Notes under the pieces: generated by a model | What the model saw: the letters and a program-made list of their open reading frames with translations, nothing else | The model's database searches: none | Told to the model about the DNA's origin: nothing | Shown here: piece by piece, positions 21,673 through 32,863 of the stretch | How the letters are laid out: each line of letters begins with the position of its first letter | Position numbering within the stretch: position 1 is the first letter of the stretch | Made by a program: the position numbers and the translations under genes | Origin: Conus ventricosus | Taxonomy: Eukaryota > Mollusca > Gastropoda > Neogastropoda > Conidae | Direction: 5' to 3' | DNA length: 64,000 nucleotides | Assembly: GCA_018398815.1 (NCBI GenBank) | Contig: CM031600.1 | Span: 57,344,529 to 57,408,528, forward strand

Positions 21673-22105
21673 TTGGTCTGGAGCGAGTGGAACACATTGT
21701 GACCACAGAGAAGGACACACAGACAGAATACAGACTGCATTTCTTCCTTTCCCATTATCAAAAAGAATGATCAAAACAACTGATTGCGTCAGTTTATGAA
21801 TGCTCAACTCATTTAACAAGGCCTTGGGTGCATTCATTTTTTTGGTGTGCAACCTGTGTGAGAATGAACACACTACACTGGCGTTGGAGACTGCGGAGTA
21901 TTTATCGTTTTCGTGGTGTTTCTCTTGTCTGTCTGTCTCGATTCTCCCCTCCCTGTTAATAAGCATTGCCAGAAAGTGAAAAATATGTATATATTAAATA
22001 AAGAATACAAATATCAGTTTGCAAAGTGATTTATAATGCTTTTTAAAAAAATTTTTTTTTTTTTCACGTTTTTTGGGTTTTTTAAGTGGTATGTTTCTTT
22101 TGTCT

Positions 22106-22166
<61 letters not shown>

Positions 22167-22608
22167 ATCTTATTCTATGTTTCTATCTTTCTTTCTCTCT
22201 TCCTATTTTTCTTTCTTCATTCTGTCATCCTGATTAATTATTTTATATTCCCTTCGTTCCCCATTCCCCCGTTCCGTTTCTTCTTTTTGTTCCTTTTTTT
22301 TTTCCAAACTTCGTTTTTCATGATCGGTGTCCTCTTCATGTTTGTCTTCTAATGGACGGCTTGATGTAAAGAGGGGGCAGATTGCACCGATTCATATTCA
22401 ATGTTTATTACATCTGAAAGTAAAAATTTTGACTTTGACTCTGGCTCTTTCTGTGCGGTCATATTTCGTCGACTGCGGCGTGCGTGTATTTGTTGGGACT
22501 TACTCTGCGGTGTGTGTGTGTGTAGTGTGTGTGTGGTGCTGTGTGTGTAGTGCGTCTTGTGTGCGTGTGCAGTTTTTCCTGATCATTTTCAATAAAAAAA
22601 AAAAATGC
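21673..22608. other. No gene recognised; CT repeat
   Basis: Unique sequence to about 22,030, then T- and CT-rich DNA (CT microsatellite 22,106-22,160) and a GT tract at 22,508-22,570. No coding signal. Confidence 0.55.
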
Positions 22609-23044
22609 AAAACTCTTCGCATCTAGCCACATTACTGATCACCATGGGTCTCTAACTTGAGACCCTTTGGCGCCCTAGGCCCCAAGACAGATCCAGTGGG
22701 AATCAAGATAATGTGGCCAGATGCGAAAGAGTTTTGGGAATATGCCTCTAATAGTGGTATTTCTTATACTTGGTTGCCTACTTTCAGTTTGTCGAATTTG
22801 GGGCAATTCTCTCACCCCATTTTCAGTGGCCCCTTCTAGGACTCGCACACATTGTGGTTGGCGGTGAGTTATAGCCAGCAGTGACTTAGACAACACATTG
22901 TGGTTTGGGGCGGTTATAGCTGCGCCAGGGACCTAGACGAATACACGGAAAATGGAAGGGTCACTATAGTGCAGAGAAGAGGGCCAATTTAAGACTTTCC
23001 AAACCACACAAACAAGCACATAACCACGGCAGGCATATTCCCAA
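22609..23044. repeat. Fold-back element with internal direct repeat
   Basis: AAAACTCTTCGCATCTAGCC (22,609 on) is matched by the inverted GGCCAGATGCGAAAGAGTTTT ending at 22,735; the arms are about 33 bp. Inside them, GGGTCTCTAACTTGAGACCC forms a second small hairpin. Immediately outside, TTGGGAATATGCC (22,735-22,747) is inverted at 23,032-23,044. Between them two 44-bp direct repeats open with CACATTGTGGTT (22,849 and 22,894). Confidence 0.65.
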
Positions 23045-23499
23045 CTTTACACTTTCTCGGATTAATATATACTGTACAAACTGAAAGCTCTCATAATTTA
23101 TGGGTGTTTATGCATTAATTGGTGGGCGTTATTTAAAATGTTTTTTTAGTCAAAGCAGATTAGTTTTAAAGGTTATAACCACTTCTGTGCTTTTTAAAGT
23201 ACTTTTTAGTATTACTTTGTACAATATTTATATTAAAAATTTAGCAAATTAAACACAAAAAACACAACTTTTAATAATCAATTTCTCTCTCATGAGCTAT
23301 AAATAGATTAATTTATTCAGGGGGAGGTAATTTTATTTTTTTTGCATAATTAAAGGGAGATAAATCACTTTCAGTCACCTTAAGTCAAAAAAATAAAAAA
23401 ATTAAAAAAAATTATTTTAAAAAAAAAAAATTTAAAAAAAATAATAAAAAAAAATAAAATTTTTTTTTTAAGATAAAAAAAAAATAAAAATAAATAAAA
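23045..23499. other. AT-rich DNA, no gene seen
   Basis: Very AT-rich with A and T runs from 23,386 to 23,495, directly left of the repeat that opens Maverick copy A. Confidence 0.6.
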
Positions 23500-23800
23500 T
23501 TCCAAAACTCTTTTTAAAAGTCTCCTTAATGTCCACCTCAAGTTCTTAGTTAAGTTTTTAATCAAAGTCTCTTCTAAGTTCATACTCAAGTTGTTCTCAA
23601 GTTATCCTCAAGTCACTTGTAAGTTTCTTATCAAGTCATCCTTCAATGTTTTCCTCAGTCATCCTCAAGTCATCTCAAGTCATCCTCTAGTCACTTCTAA
23701 GTTCTTACTTAAGTTTGTCCTCAAAGTTCATCCTCAAGTTCTTACCCAAGTTACCTAAGAACATAAAACTAACTTCCATCTCTAAGTTAAACCAAGTTTC
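23500..23800. repeat. CAAGTT/CTTCTAAGTT tandem repeat, left end of Maverick copy A
   Basis: Degenerate head-to-tail copies of a short unit built from TCACTTCTAAGTTCTTACTC and AAGTCATCCTC. The same repeat begins copy B at 50,866-51,130, also just before the shared AT-rich segment. It is therefore part of the element or of a conserved flank, not chance. Confidence 0.75.
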
Positions 23801-24169
23801 TTATCAAGTTATCTTTAATTATCAAAAAAATACAATCTATGTTTTTATCGTTAATAGTAGATGTCTAATATAGTACACACATACGCTCATTAAAACGCGT
23901 CATAGTCTGAGGATATCTTGCTCGGCGTTTTACTGCGCGAGATTGTCAGCATAAATCTTAATGAAGTTCTTATTCTATGCAACCACATTGATTACAATTT
24001 GGTCTTTGAAATGTCTTATATAGACTCCAGTCTTTATTTATTGACTTATCATTTGTAAACAAATAATAATCACGCCATGAGCTATTTTATTAAAAAATTT
24101 TAAAATATTTTGCATCTGAAATGGATCAAATGATCTTTTGTTGTTGGAGTCTTTTGGCGTTGCTGTTGT

Positions 24170-24571
24170 GTTCGTCTTTTGTATTTAGTGGTGAGATTGT
24201 TTGGACTTGTAGCGCATGTCTTTGGTGTGTGCTGTAAGTTTTATAGTGTATATGTTTATCACCGTATCAATAACCGCCCCCAACTGAGCATGGGCGCCAA
24301 AAATGGCAACAGTTTTAAGTTCAATATTCATGAAGGCTTTGGTGCCTTGAATCAATTGTTCTGGTGTTTTTATAGCGGCATTGATAACAACTGGATGAGG
24401 CTCTTTTTCATTATGAGTTATATTCTGTGTTGTAATTTTAATTTTGTTTGTTTGTTCCACTCTGCTAATCTTTTTCCTGCTAAAACTCGCCAAGGATTGT
24501 GGAGGCTTTTTTACTGGTCACTTTCTCCACCTGATGCAATGTTTCTGATTCTGAGCTTTTCTGCCGTTCAT
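24170..24571 (-). pseudogene. Small basic single-pass membrane protein of Maverick copy A
   Basis: Equivalent of the copy B gene at 51,557-51,962. The start codon at 24,571-24,569 is kept and fragments such as ISRVEQTNKIKI and NEKEPHPV are readable, but frame changes break the membrane segment. The function is unknown. Confidence 0.6.
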
Positions 24572-24621
24572 TTTGAAGGGAAATTAAAATCTATAGATTA
24601 AAAGTAATTAAGCCCATACGA

Positions 24622-25034
24622 TTAATGGCGAAAACAATGTTCCAAATATGTGTATAAATCACATCCCTAGAGACTAATAGACTTAGTTATATCTGGTTCT
24701 GCGTTAAATCATAATTATGTCTTGTTCGAATCAATGGGAGACAAATCTACTGACTAGTTTAGTGTACTAACTAAGACCGTTTGCATTCACTTTTTACCAT
24801 TCTTGATCCAAGTTGCGCTTCATACTTGTTATGATTACTTTAAAATGTCTTGCGGGACATCTGTGTGAATCGGTTCTATGCTGAATTCATTTCCGAGGAA
24901 TGTTTTGTTTTTCCACATGTGCCAAAAGAATACATGTCTTTCTTTTTTTGGGCTTATAGCTTGCTCATTCAACCTGGTCATTTGTAATCATAAGTTTCAG
25001 GAAGGTTTTTAATAGATCATCGGTGTTCTTGTTT
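24622..25034 (-). pseudogene. Unknown Maverick protein, copy A
   Basis: Homologue of 51,993-52,431. The ATG at the start is lost (TTCTTG in place of TTCATG) and frames shift repeatedly, though the NEFS(I)EQI region remains recognisable as DNA. Confidence 0.5.
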
Positions 25035-25063
25035 TATTAATTATAATGATTTTTTTTTTAAAA

Positions 25064-25291
25064 ATGAGCGCGAAAAAATGTTGCAACCTTGTATTACATT
25101 CTGCTGTTATTGGAAGGCCTTAAGTGTAGGATTCTCAATGCTTGGTAAATGCTGTTAAAATATATAACAGCAGATCTTGGCATACTAGACTTTGTGGATT
25201 ACAAGCAAAGCTGATTGCTATCATTGCAGCTTCGTTTGTTACGATTGATTTTTTGTTAGCAAGGAATAATCCAGACAGTATATTTATGTAA
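25064..25291 (+). pseudogene. Small hydrophobic Maverick protein 1, copy A
   Basis: Plus-strand counterpart of 32,201-32,430, from ATGAGCGCG to a stop after DSI-like codons. Several indels break the frame. A2 is the best copy for reading this protein. Confidence 0.55.
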
Positions 25292-25312
25292 ATAAAAAAT
25301 ACATTTATAATA

Positions 25313-25746
25313 ATGGCTTCACTCGTATTGTTGATAGGTGGCGGCTGTGGTGAATGCGCTTGTTTTAGCGGAGAAATGTAATACGCGTTTAGTAAACTAC
25401 GGGGTCGACGGTCAGACGTGAGAAAAAGACATAACAAAAGCTATGGAGCAAACTAGCTGCAGCACAAGATCACTTTGAAAGCAGTGAATGAGAGTTAGAT
25501 TTTATAATAACAAACTGAAAAAACAGGGGCATGCAGGCTTACACATTTAAAGATGTTTGGCCAGGCAATAAAAGATTATTATATTGTAACAGGCAAACCA
25601 TTCAGAAACATTGCCCCCACCAAAATTCAGTAGTGTCTTTTATCAAACCATCAGAAAAACAAAGATGCAAGAAATCGTGTGTATTGTCTTTGGGTATGAC
25701 CTTGGTGTATTTTATTGTTTTTTTTAGTACACATAATATTGGCTGA
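25313..25746 (+). pseudogene. Small Maverick membrane protein 2, copy A
   Basis: Counterpart of 32,453-32,856, starting ATGGCTTCACTCG and ending at the same TGA. The C-terminal hydrophobic stretch is largely kept (MTLVYFIVFF), but two or more shifts divide the frame. Confidence 0.6.
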
Positions 25747-25752
25747 ATAAAA

Positions 25753-26707
25753 ATGAACATAATCTATGATTCGCCCAAAAGGGATATTGGAAGGGATTAC
25801 GGCAATAAAGAAGCTAAGCCAAGCAGCGGGAGACAGTCAGTGAACAATCAGCAAAAGGAATTGATTATCTAAAAAGCAATTGGCAAATTTATTTACCTGC
25901 ACCTAGACGAATACAGTGTCAACTTGTTAATACATACCGATACGACACCCATCAATGGACCTTCTTTATTTACCCCATGATACGATTAGACGAAAAAGAT
26001 TTAAGTCGCACTTACAGTCATTGTCATGGCTTCAAGATACACAGATGCTGATGAACGTGAACACTAAGAGTCTCTGCTGTTGCTGTTGCCATACAAACTG
26101 ATATTCCAACGGGCCCTTAACTTTTCCTCGCATGATTCAAGTGATTGGACAGAAATTAAAGGCCAAGTGATATCAATTAGTGTTAAAACTAGAGTACCAT
26201 TAAAAGAGGCATTCCAGGAGTTCATCAGATCACTGGCTTTCGTTTAGGAAAACTGTACCAACATGTTAAGCGAAAGACTTTTCTCCTACTGTAACCAGAG
26301 AGCTTATTGACAATTCTCGCAACACAGAATGGGTTAGAAGACTGCCCTCAGTTTTGCGCGCAATGGATTAATGAAGAATTTAAGGACCTAAAAACCCCCA
26401 GTACCAAGCAATCAAAAAACAAACAAAAATGTTGCTGAGGAGAGTTTAATCCAGCAACTATTACCATTTTGGTTTTGAAAGTAAGGGTACCGTTATTTAC
26501 CGGGGGAAGCAGGAAGGGGACATTCGCTTCAGGGCAACGATCCAGTTTGGGGAGTGTAGATCCATATGAAAGAAAAAGAATTCGCAAAATGATTACGCCC
26601 ATGTTTATTACGAGAAAACTGACACAAACAAAACAACAGCTCCTCAAAGATCTTTTGTGAAGGAAGATCAGCAGATAATCCACCGACACAGTTCCGCCTC
26701 TTAATTA
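25753..26707 (+). pseudogene. Maverick integrase, copy A (broken)
   Basis: Same extent as the A2 integrase (32,864-33,815) and clearly alignable along its whole length, but with about one indel every 50-80 bp, so no frame longer than about 60 codons survives. The catalytic neighbourhoods (first Asp near the DLLYLPHD block, second Asp and the E-F-K block) can be located as DNA. Either a decayed copy or an unpolished consensus. Confidence 0.75.
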
Positions 26708-26733
26708 ATATACGTAAATAATTTGGAGTTAAA

Positions 26734-27015
26734 ATGGAAGCTCAGGACGAAAGTGCAGAACGAAACAAGAATGGTAAAGGAAGAGACTTGAAATTGAACG
26801 GGATTTCATTTGATGCGTGTAATTCTATTAGGGGAACATTTTTGAGGATTAATCAATGCATGCTAACCATCCAGATCACTACAACTCAAACCCCCAATTG
26901 GGAAAAAGAATATCTTGAAATACTAAAAAAAAATTTCGAAGCATCAGCATACTGAGAAGATTTAAATGATTGGATGAAGCTATGATGGATTTATAATAAA
27001 GTTGATGAAAATATA
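26734..27015 (+). pseudogene. Small acidic Maverick protein, copy A
   Basis: Opens MEAQDE like its relatives at 33,841 and 54,102 and runs toward the convergent polymerase gene. The frame is interrupted but the WEKEYLEIL segment is readable. Confidence 0.55.
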
Positions 27016-30000
27016 TACCCCCCTGTTTATGCGGTCCTCCAGTAGCCCTTTGCATATGAAAACTTTGGTTTAACAAAACACATCGTTTTGTGTTTGTTCT
27101 ATCTAATGACTTCTTTGTTACAACAGTTGTGTGATCTCATGTAGATTAGATCGCAGTTTTACGTTGTCCATGATGAAAAGTTTATTGCCAAAACAATGCT
27201 TCTTTGTAGTTGTCGTGTGATATGTTTGACTGACACAACACTGCGTAGATATTCATTTTGCTTTTTAATGGTTTTCTCTGGCTCGAAAGACTGTACATTT
27301 TCGATCTTAAAACCAATAAACTCCTTAATCACCCTCCGGATATTCATCCTTCATCTTTCCTAAAACCTTCTTATTAGTAATGAATGCAAAGGTTGAATCT
27401 TTAGGGTAATCGGGGACTGTATCATACCATCTGCCATAACCTTAGCACTTCGATTTTCAATGTCTTTATAGATGTCTTCAGTAGGGATATCTATAACCAA
27501 AACTATCTGTATCTGTGTAAGTGTTACTTGGACTCTGGATTACATGGGTTTAAAGTTTGTCATAACAGAACTTCTAACATCAAAAGCTTTGCTAATCTAA
27601 AACAGTAACCAATAAATACGGGCTTGTCTAATTTGACTTTCTTTTTTTTCATCATTTATGCCAACAAGCTGATAATGAATTTCTGAAGTCCTGATAATTA
27701 GGTTTGTAGTCAGCATATTTGCTTCGTTCTTCTTTGTAGTGATAATCTGAATCTTTGCGCGTGTGCGGTATTCTCATAGTCTTTCCAAAGACAGCTGTTG
27801 TTCTTCAGCTTGAAAAGTCTTTTTCTGAAGCATCTGTGGATTTAGTCTGAGATCAGTGTCTTCAATATGTTGGTTTCATTGAACTGTTCATTGATCAAAA
27901 GCAATTATACGATGAACAGGGGCCTGTCAACTACAAACCATGTCTTAAATAAAATTGTTGAAGTCTGTAATGCAGACATAATTTTTTTTGCCGCGAAGAT
28001 TAGGCAACAGTTTAGGCGGCTCTCTTGGATTCATCTTTAGGTTTCTGCTGTAATGGATAGCATTATGCAGGTCATGGAGTTATGAGGATATTCTAAGTCA
28101 ACACTAGAATGTATCCCGCTGTTGATCAGGCTTCAAACTACCAAACCACTTTAATGCGTTGAATATTTTTCGGATTGTCTTCTGGGGTACATTTTAAGTT
28201 TAGTAATGAAAGTGATTGCGCCAGTGCCCATACATACAGATTGTTTGCATCTAAATTTACATGAGTTAGTTAGACCTTTTACAGGGCATCATAAGCATCT
28301 AGGTATTTGTTGTTTGCTTTACAGAATGATGCAGACGCCATACTAATTCCTCCACGCAATCCGTTTTATTCATCTGTATCATGGTAGGTCAGACACTATT
28401 CAATCTGTACCCAGTAACTTAGTTAGCCATCCAACTCGATCCGGGCGCAGAAATGTAATGCGCAGGATCCAGGCTATAATGTTTCATGCTGGTCTTTCTG
28501 TAATTTTCAAAAATATCGCCAACAAACAGAACATCAGCCTTGCAAGTAGAGTCATGATAGTTCACCATCGTTTTATCAATCTAAATTCTGCACGCATCTT
28601 GAGCATGCTGGTAATCTGAATCACTGATGTCTTTCCTCTAAGACATAGAAATGAACACGCGCCTTTAGGCGGAAGGTATCTTCGTCAAACCTTTCCAACT
28701 GTCATGTAATCATAAGGATAAACGCCCTTTCTAACGAGTAATGAGAGTCGGAGGTCAAAAATATTCTTCCGTTATTTGGGCAGGACTTTAAGGACATAGC
28801 TAGTGACCTAATGATCCCATCATGTGCATGCATAGTGTCATTAAAAGACATGTTATTTAAGTGAAACAACATGTAATTTTCTTGATGACTGCGCAATGAT
28901 GCTACTGAAGGCGCCCTGCTGGTTACTGCTTGCAATATAAGATGAGAGTCGTAACTCGCAAGTTGTGAAGAAGAGGCAGATTCAAGTCTTTGGGTCAAAC
29001 TTTAGTTGGGAGATTGCATTGGTTATGCAGCGCTCTCTTGATCTTTCCGCTAAATTTGATGCTTGGTATATTACCAGCTGGCCACCAAGGCCACTTTTGG
29101 ATTGGCTGCTCACCGAGTTTAAACCACAAATCAACAATGTGGGGCTGAGTTCATATTGTTGTTGGTCTTCAGGCGTCATTAGGATTCAGATAAATTCAGA
29201 TTATTAGTACAGTCATTGCGCACTTGCTGCATGCGCTGTAAAAATCTTCTAGCCCTTTCTGGTCCTCTTATATAATCTGGTGCTGATATGAGCGCCATAG
29301 ACCCTAACAATAATGAAGGCAAAATGAACAAAATCTTGGATGATTACTCATAATGAATGTTTTTTCGAAGTTTTTGTGGCGCTGGCCCTTCATAAGGAAC
29401 AATAAGCGATCGAAGTCTGCGTAAACTACGTTTGGAGAATTTTGCCAGCGTTTACAGTTCTTAAAACTAACTTTATGCATTCTGGGGGCGTAAATTAAGT
29501 TCTGTATTACAGGTCAACCGGGCTACTTCATGTTTTTATGTTCAAGCGCGGCTGAACGGATGGAATTCTTGTTAAACATATTTTCTACAGAATTCTTGTT
29601 TATGCCCAATTTTTGAGTATGAGCCAATTATTACTCATTGTGGTTATCAATGTATAATGCGGCTAGCGGTGAAAAAACTGCAGTAGTAAGTCAACATGAT
29701 TTTTGTCTGATAACTATGTTGGCTGTTCTTGGACACCTTTATGTGGTAGTAGATTTGTTTCTTACATCCTGGTGTATACATAACAGTTATTGTTTGTGTG
29801 TTCTTCATAACTGTCATGGAATCCACGCTAACAGGAAAGGATATTCCACTAAAGTTAAGATCATGATGTAAGGTTCATAGTTAGATACTCTCTCTGCGTT
29901 TTTAGCAACGTGATGCACTTGCGAGAACCCACCACATAAAACATTTGTTGTCTGAATAATTCTTTATGTTTAAACTGCTTTTTTGCGACTAATGTGGAGT

Positions 30001-30441
30001 AGTGGAATGTAAGATTTGCCTACAATAGGCTCATACTATAGCCTTTGTAATCTGAGCTCTAAGACTTCGTCACTCTGACCAACCAGAGCCTCTACCTCAT
30101 TTTGGCCTTTTCAGCCGGCCACATCAAAACTGTTGTAAGCTGTTCGTCTGCCCACCAGGTGTTAAGTCATTATGAGATAGAATAGGTTGCTGTTTAGTTG
30201 AGACCCAGACTTCTAGGTTTTTCTTCATTAATTGTTATATAGTCGATTAAAACAAGTAACAGTACTTTAATGGTGGGTCTATTGTTAGTTACCCGGAACT
30301 TGAGAAAAGCATGAACAACACTTGCCTGTACGTTTGTTGGATCAATGACTTCTAGATCAATACAATTTAGTGTCTCTTGATAAATTTTCTTCCTTAAAAT
30401 TCCTTCAAACAATTCGTCAGTCCTTCATAGGTCTTAGCCAT
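27016..30441 (-). pseudogene. Protein-primed family B DNA polymerase, Maverick copy A (broken)
   Basis: The minus strand aligns throughout with the copy B polymerase (57,876-54,442). Readable pieces include an N-terminal DLEVIDPTNVQASVVHAFLK and KVLLLVLIDYITINEEKPR, and MSFNDTMHAHDGIIRSLAMS plus SLKSCP from the exonuclease region. The motif A region near 28,250 survives as DNA. Every block is separated by indels. It is the same length as a complete gene (about 1,100 codons), so the damage is small-scale rather than deletion. Confidence 0.8.
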
Positions 30442-30496
30442 GGTGAGTTCTTTGCTAACTCTCAAATATTTTTATTTAATAAAAAAAAAATAATTA

Positions 30497-31203
30497 ATCA
30501 TTATCAACGGTCTTTTTGTGCTTCGACTCATAAACTAAAGTATAAACACCCTGTGCGTTGTTAACTGTGAGCTGTTAGGAACAGAGTTTAATGGTTTCGT
30601 TTACTTTTTTAAACATTCCTGTTTTATCTGCTAAGTGTCTGCTGTGAGAAATACTTGTCCTCGCCTTTTCTTTTGAAGATCAAACTTTTGTCCTTTTGTA
30701 GTCATCAAAATCGGCCTGTAACGACTAATATTCTTCATCCGTGATGTTTGAGTCAGCTAGCGCTTTATTTTTTATCGCAGCTTGAACGAACTAAGTTTAG
30801 CTGTTATTAGTTGAACCTTAGCTGTGTGCTTTTGGAGTTTAGTTTTATTTTTTTGTAGCAGCACCTACAGCTAATGAAACACAGGCAAGAGCTAAAGACA
30901 AACCACCTAGAGGTAAAGCTGCAGAGTGCGAGCCTATGTCCCGTCGCTCATGAGGCCAACAATCGTTCCTGCCGATGCAGCGCTTATAGTTGATGTCCAG
31001 TATTAACATAGGTAACAAGACATTTAAAGGGAAGCAGAATACCTTCGTTTGGCTTTGCTGTATTTTGAAAGGTCCTGCTCTAGTTTTTGTTTTGCATTTG
31101 TGTAATGTTTGTTAATCTGAAGGTTTTTATGCTAGGAGTTTTCTACTATACCTTCTCTTGGCCGGACTCCGTAGGCCACATTTTGGTTAAACCTGAACTG
31201 ACA
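30497..31203 (-). pseudogene. Hydrophobic-core Maverick protein, copy A
   Basis: Counterpart of 57,919-58,619. Coding blocks are alignable with copy B but no long frame survives. Confidence 0.5.
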
Positions 31204-31245
31204 TGCATTTTTTTAAAATAAAATAATTTAGTTTTTGGATAGCTT

Positions 31246-31999
31246 TTAATCTGTTATCTTGAATATTCAGCTGCGATCGTATATTAAAAAACAAATGTGA
31301 ATTAAATGTGTTTTATCGCATCTTTTTATTTATCAATTTGAAGGGTTTATTACGTTCTTGAACGTTCTCCACTTCCATGCAACTGCTTATCCTCTGTCGA
31401 TCTTAGGTCAATCCATAAACGTATTTCGTGTTCAATAATCATCAAGTCTTACATGTGAAGGTGTAGTTCTTTAGACACAAGGTCTACTGTGATTTCTACC
31501 CCTACCGCTCCAAACAATTTCTTATTTCGTCAAAAATGCTGATATGGTCTAAAGCCCGTCTAGCTTAGATTTGGTTTAGGACTACCCTCATCGAACATTG
31601 ACTTTCGTTGATTTTAAGGATTATTAAACTTTTCTCACTTCCTCTTTTGAGTGGTTCTTCATCTGCTACACAGCAATAAATACCTTTTAGCGATCTTGCC
31701 GCAGCTCTAAAAACTAAAATTCCATATAGTGTCTGCTGCTTGCTGGGAGATGTTTGTATGATGAATCACTCTTTCGTAATATATTGTAATTTTGACTGGA
31801 TATTGTTGCTCAATCAGCCTTGCTAATTAGGGTTGCTACCTACGGTCTCAAACTCTAACGAGGATGTCAGCGAATGCTGTACTTTGCTTCGGTGTATGAT
31901 GATTGGATAACACGTTTGTATTCATTTAAAGTTTAGTTCATATGACAATCTGTCTTTTAATGCTCCTTGATTGTACGGCGCATGCGCACTTTACAAACC
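31246..31999 (-). pseudogene. Candidate capsid protein, copy A, truncated at the A/A2 join
   Basis: Only the C-terminal 60 percent is present, ending at the same TAA (31,248-31,246) as copy B. Blocks ARLIEQQYP, YYERVIHHT and QLHGSG are readable. At about 31,999 the sequence switches to the unknown-protein gene of A2, so the N-terminal part is missing. Confidence 0.6.
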
Positions 32000-32167
32000 A
32001 AAATCTGTTGAATCTGTTCTATGCTGAATTCATTTCCGAGGAACTGTTTTGTTTTTCCACATGCTGCCAAAGAATACAGCTTTCTTTTTTGGCATAATAG
32101 CTTGCTCATCAACCTGGTCATTTGTAATCATAAGTTCAGGAAGGTTTAATAGATCATCGGTGTTCAT
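31999..32167 (-). pseudogene. Unknown Maverick protein, A2, N-terminal part only
   Basis: The frame opens with an ATG at 32,167-32,165 and reads TDDLLNLPELMITNDQVDEQ and then AIMPKK. It is cut off after about 56 codons by the A/A2 join. The intact counterpart is at 51,993-52,431. Confidence 0.6.
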
Positions 32168-32200
32168 GTTTTTATTAATTATAATTATTTTATTTTTAAA

Positions 32201-32430
32201 ATGAGCGCCGAAAAAACTGTTGCCAACCTTGTATACCATTCTGCTGTTATTGGGGCCTAAGTGTAGGATACACAATGCTTGGTAAAAGCTTGTTAAGAAT
32301 TAAACCAGCAGATCTTGGCAAACTAGACTTTGAGGATTCAGCAAAGCTGATTGCTATCATTGCAGCTTCGTTTGCTACGAAAGATTTTCTAGTTAAGCAA
32401 GGAATAATTCCAGACAGTATAAATATGTAA
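32201..32430 (+). CDS. Small hydrophobic Maverick protein 1 (A2)
   Basis: From ATG at 32,201 to TAA at 32,428-32,430, about 76 codons with one shift. Readable parts are NLVYHSAVIG near the N-terminus and, after the shift, KPADLGKLDFEDSAKLIAII then ASFATKDFLVKQGII. Two hydrophobic stretches suggest a membrane or virion-associated protein. It starts 33 bp from the divergent unknown gene, so both may share a promoter region, and ends 22 bp before the next gene. I do not know its function. Confidence 0.5.
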
Positions 32431-32452
32431 ATAAAAAATACATTTATAAAAA

Positions 32453-32856
32453 ATGGCTTCACTCGTAATGATGATAGGTGGCGCTGTGGTGAATGCGCTT
32501 GCTTTTAGCGGAAGTAATTACGCGTTTAGTAAACTACGGGAGACGGCGAGAGAAAAAGACATAACAAAGCTATGGAGCAACTAGCTGCAGCACAAGATCG
32601 CTATGAAAAGCAGAGAATTGAGCAGTTAGATTTTTTAATAACACACTGAAAAAACAGGGGCATGCAGCTTACACATTTAAAGATGTTGACCAGGCAATAA
32701 AAGAATATTATCTTGTAACAGGCAAACCAATCGAAACATTGCCCCCACCAAAATTCAGTGACTTTTATCAACCATCAGAAAAACAAAAGATGCAAGAAAT
32801 CGTGTTTATTGTCTTGGTATGACCATTGTGTATTTTATTGCACATAATATTGGCTG
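32453..32856 (+). CDS. Small Maverick membrane protein 2 (A2)
   Basis: About 134 codons from ATG at 32,453 to TGA at 32,854-32,856, with two one-base shifts. The N-terminus is a glycine/alanine-rich hydrophobic segment (GGAVVNALAFSGSNYAFSKL) and the C-terminus a second one ending YFIAHNIG. A charged, probably helical middle holds REKDITKLW, DRYEKQRIEQLDF, HAAYTFKDV and PPPKFSDFYQPSEKQ. Hydrophobic ends around a helical middle fit a membrane-spanning protein. It ends 7 bp before the integrase start, an operon-like packing normal for these elements. Function unknown. Confidence 0.55.
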
Positions 32857-32863
32857 AATAAAA

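Larger units (their letters stand above)
23500..31999 (+). mobile_element. Maverick/Polinton-type element, copy A (truncated, decayed)
   Basis: Gene order and strands match copy B: small basic membrane protein (-), unknown protein (-), two small membrane proteins (+), integrase (+), small acidic protein (+), protein-primed DNA polymerase (-), hydrophobic-core protein (-), candidate capsid protein (-). A retroviral-type integrase with a family B polymerase defines Mavericks/Polintons, which are related to adintoviruses. Almost every gene has several one-base indels relative to A2 and B. The element stops inside the candidate capsid gene at about 31,999, where it joins A2. No packaging ATPase or protease gene is present and no terminal inverted repeat was found. 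Confidence 0.85.

Noticed and set aside
22657..22896. tRNA or SINE around the GGGTCTC/GAGACCC hairpin
   Set aside because: No A-box/B-box pair and no cloverleaf; the hairpin sits inside a fold-back element.
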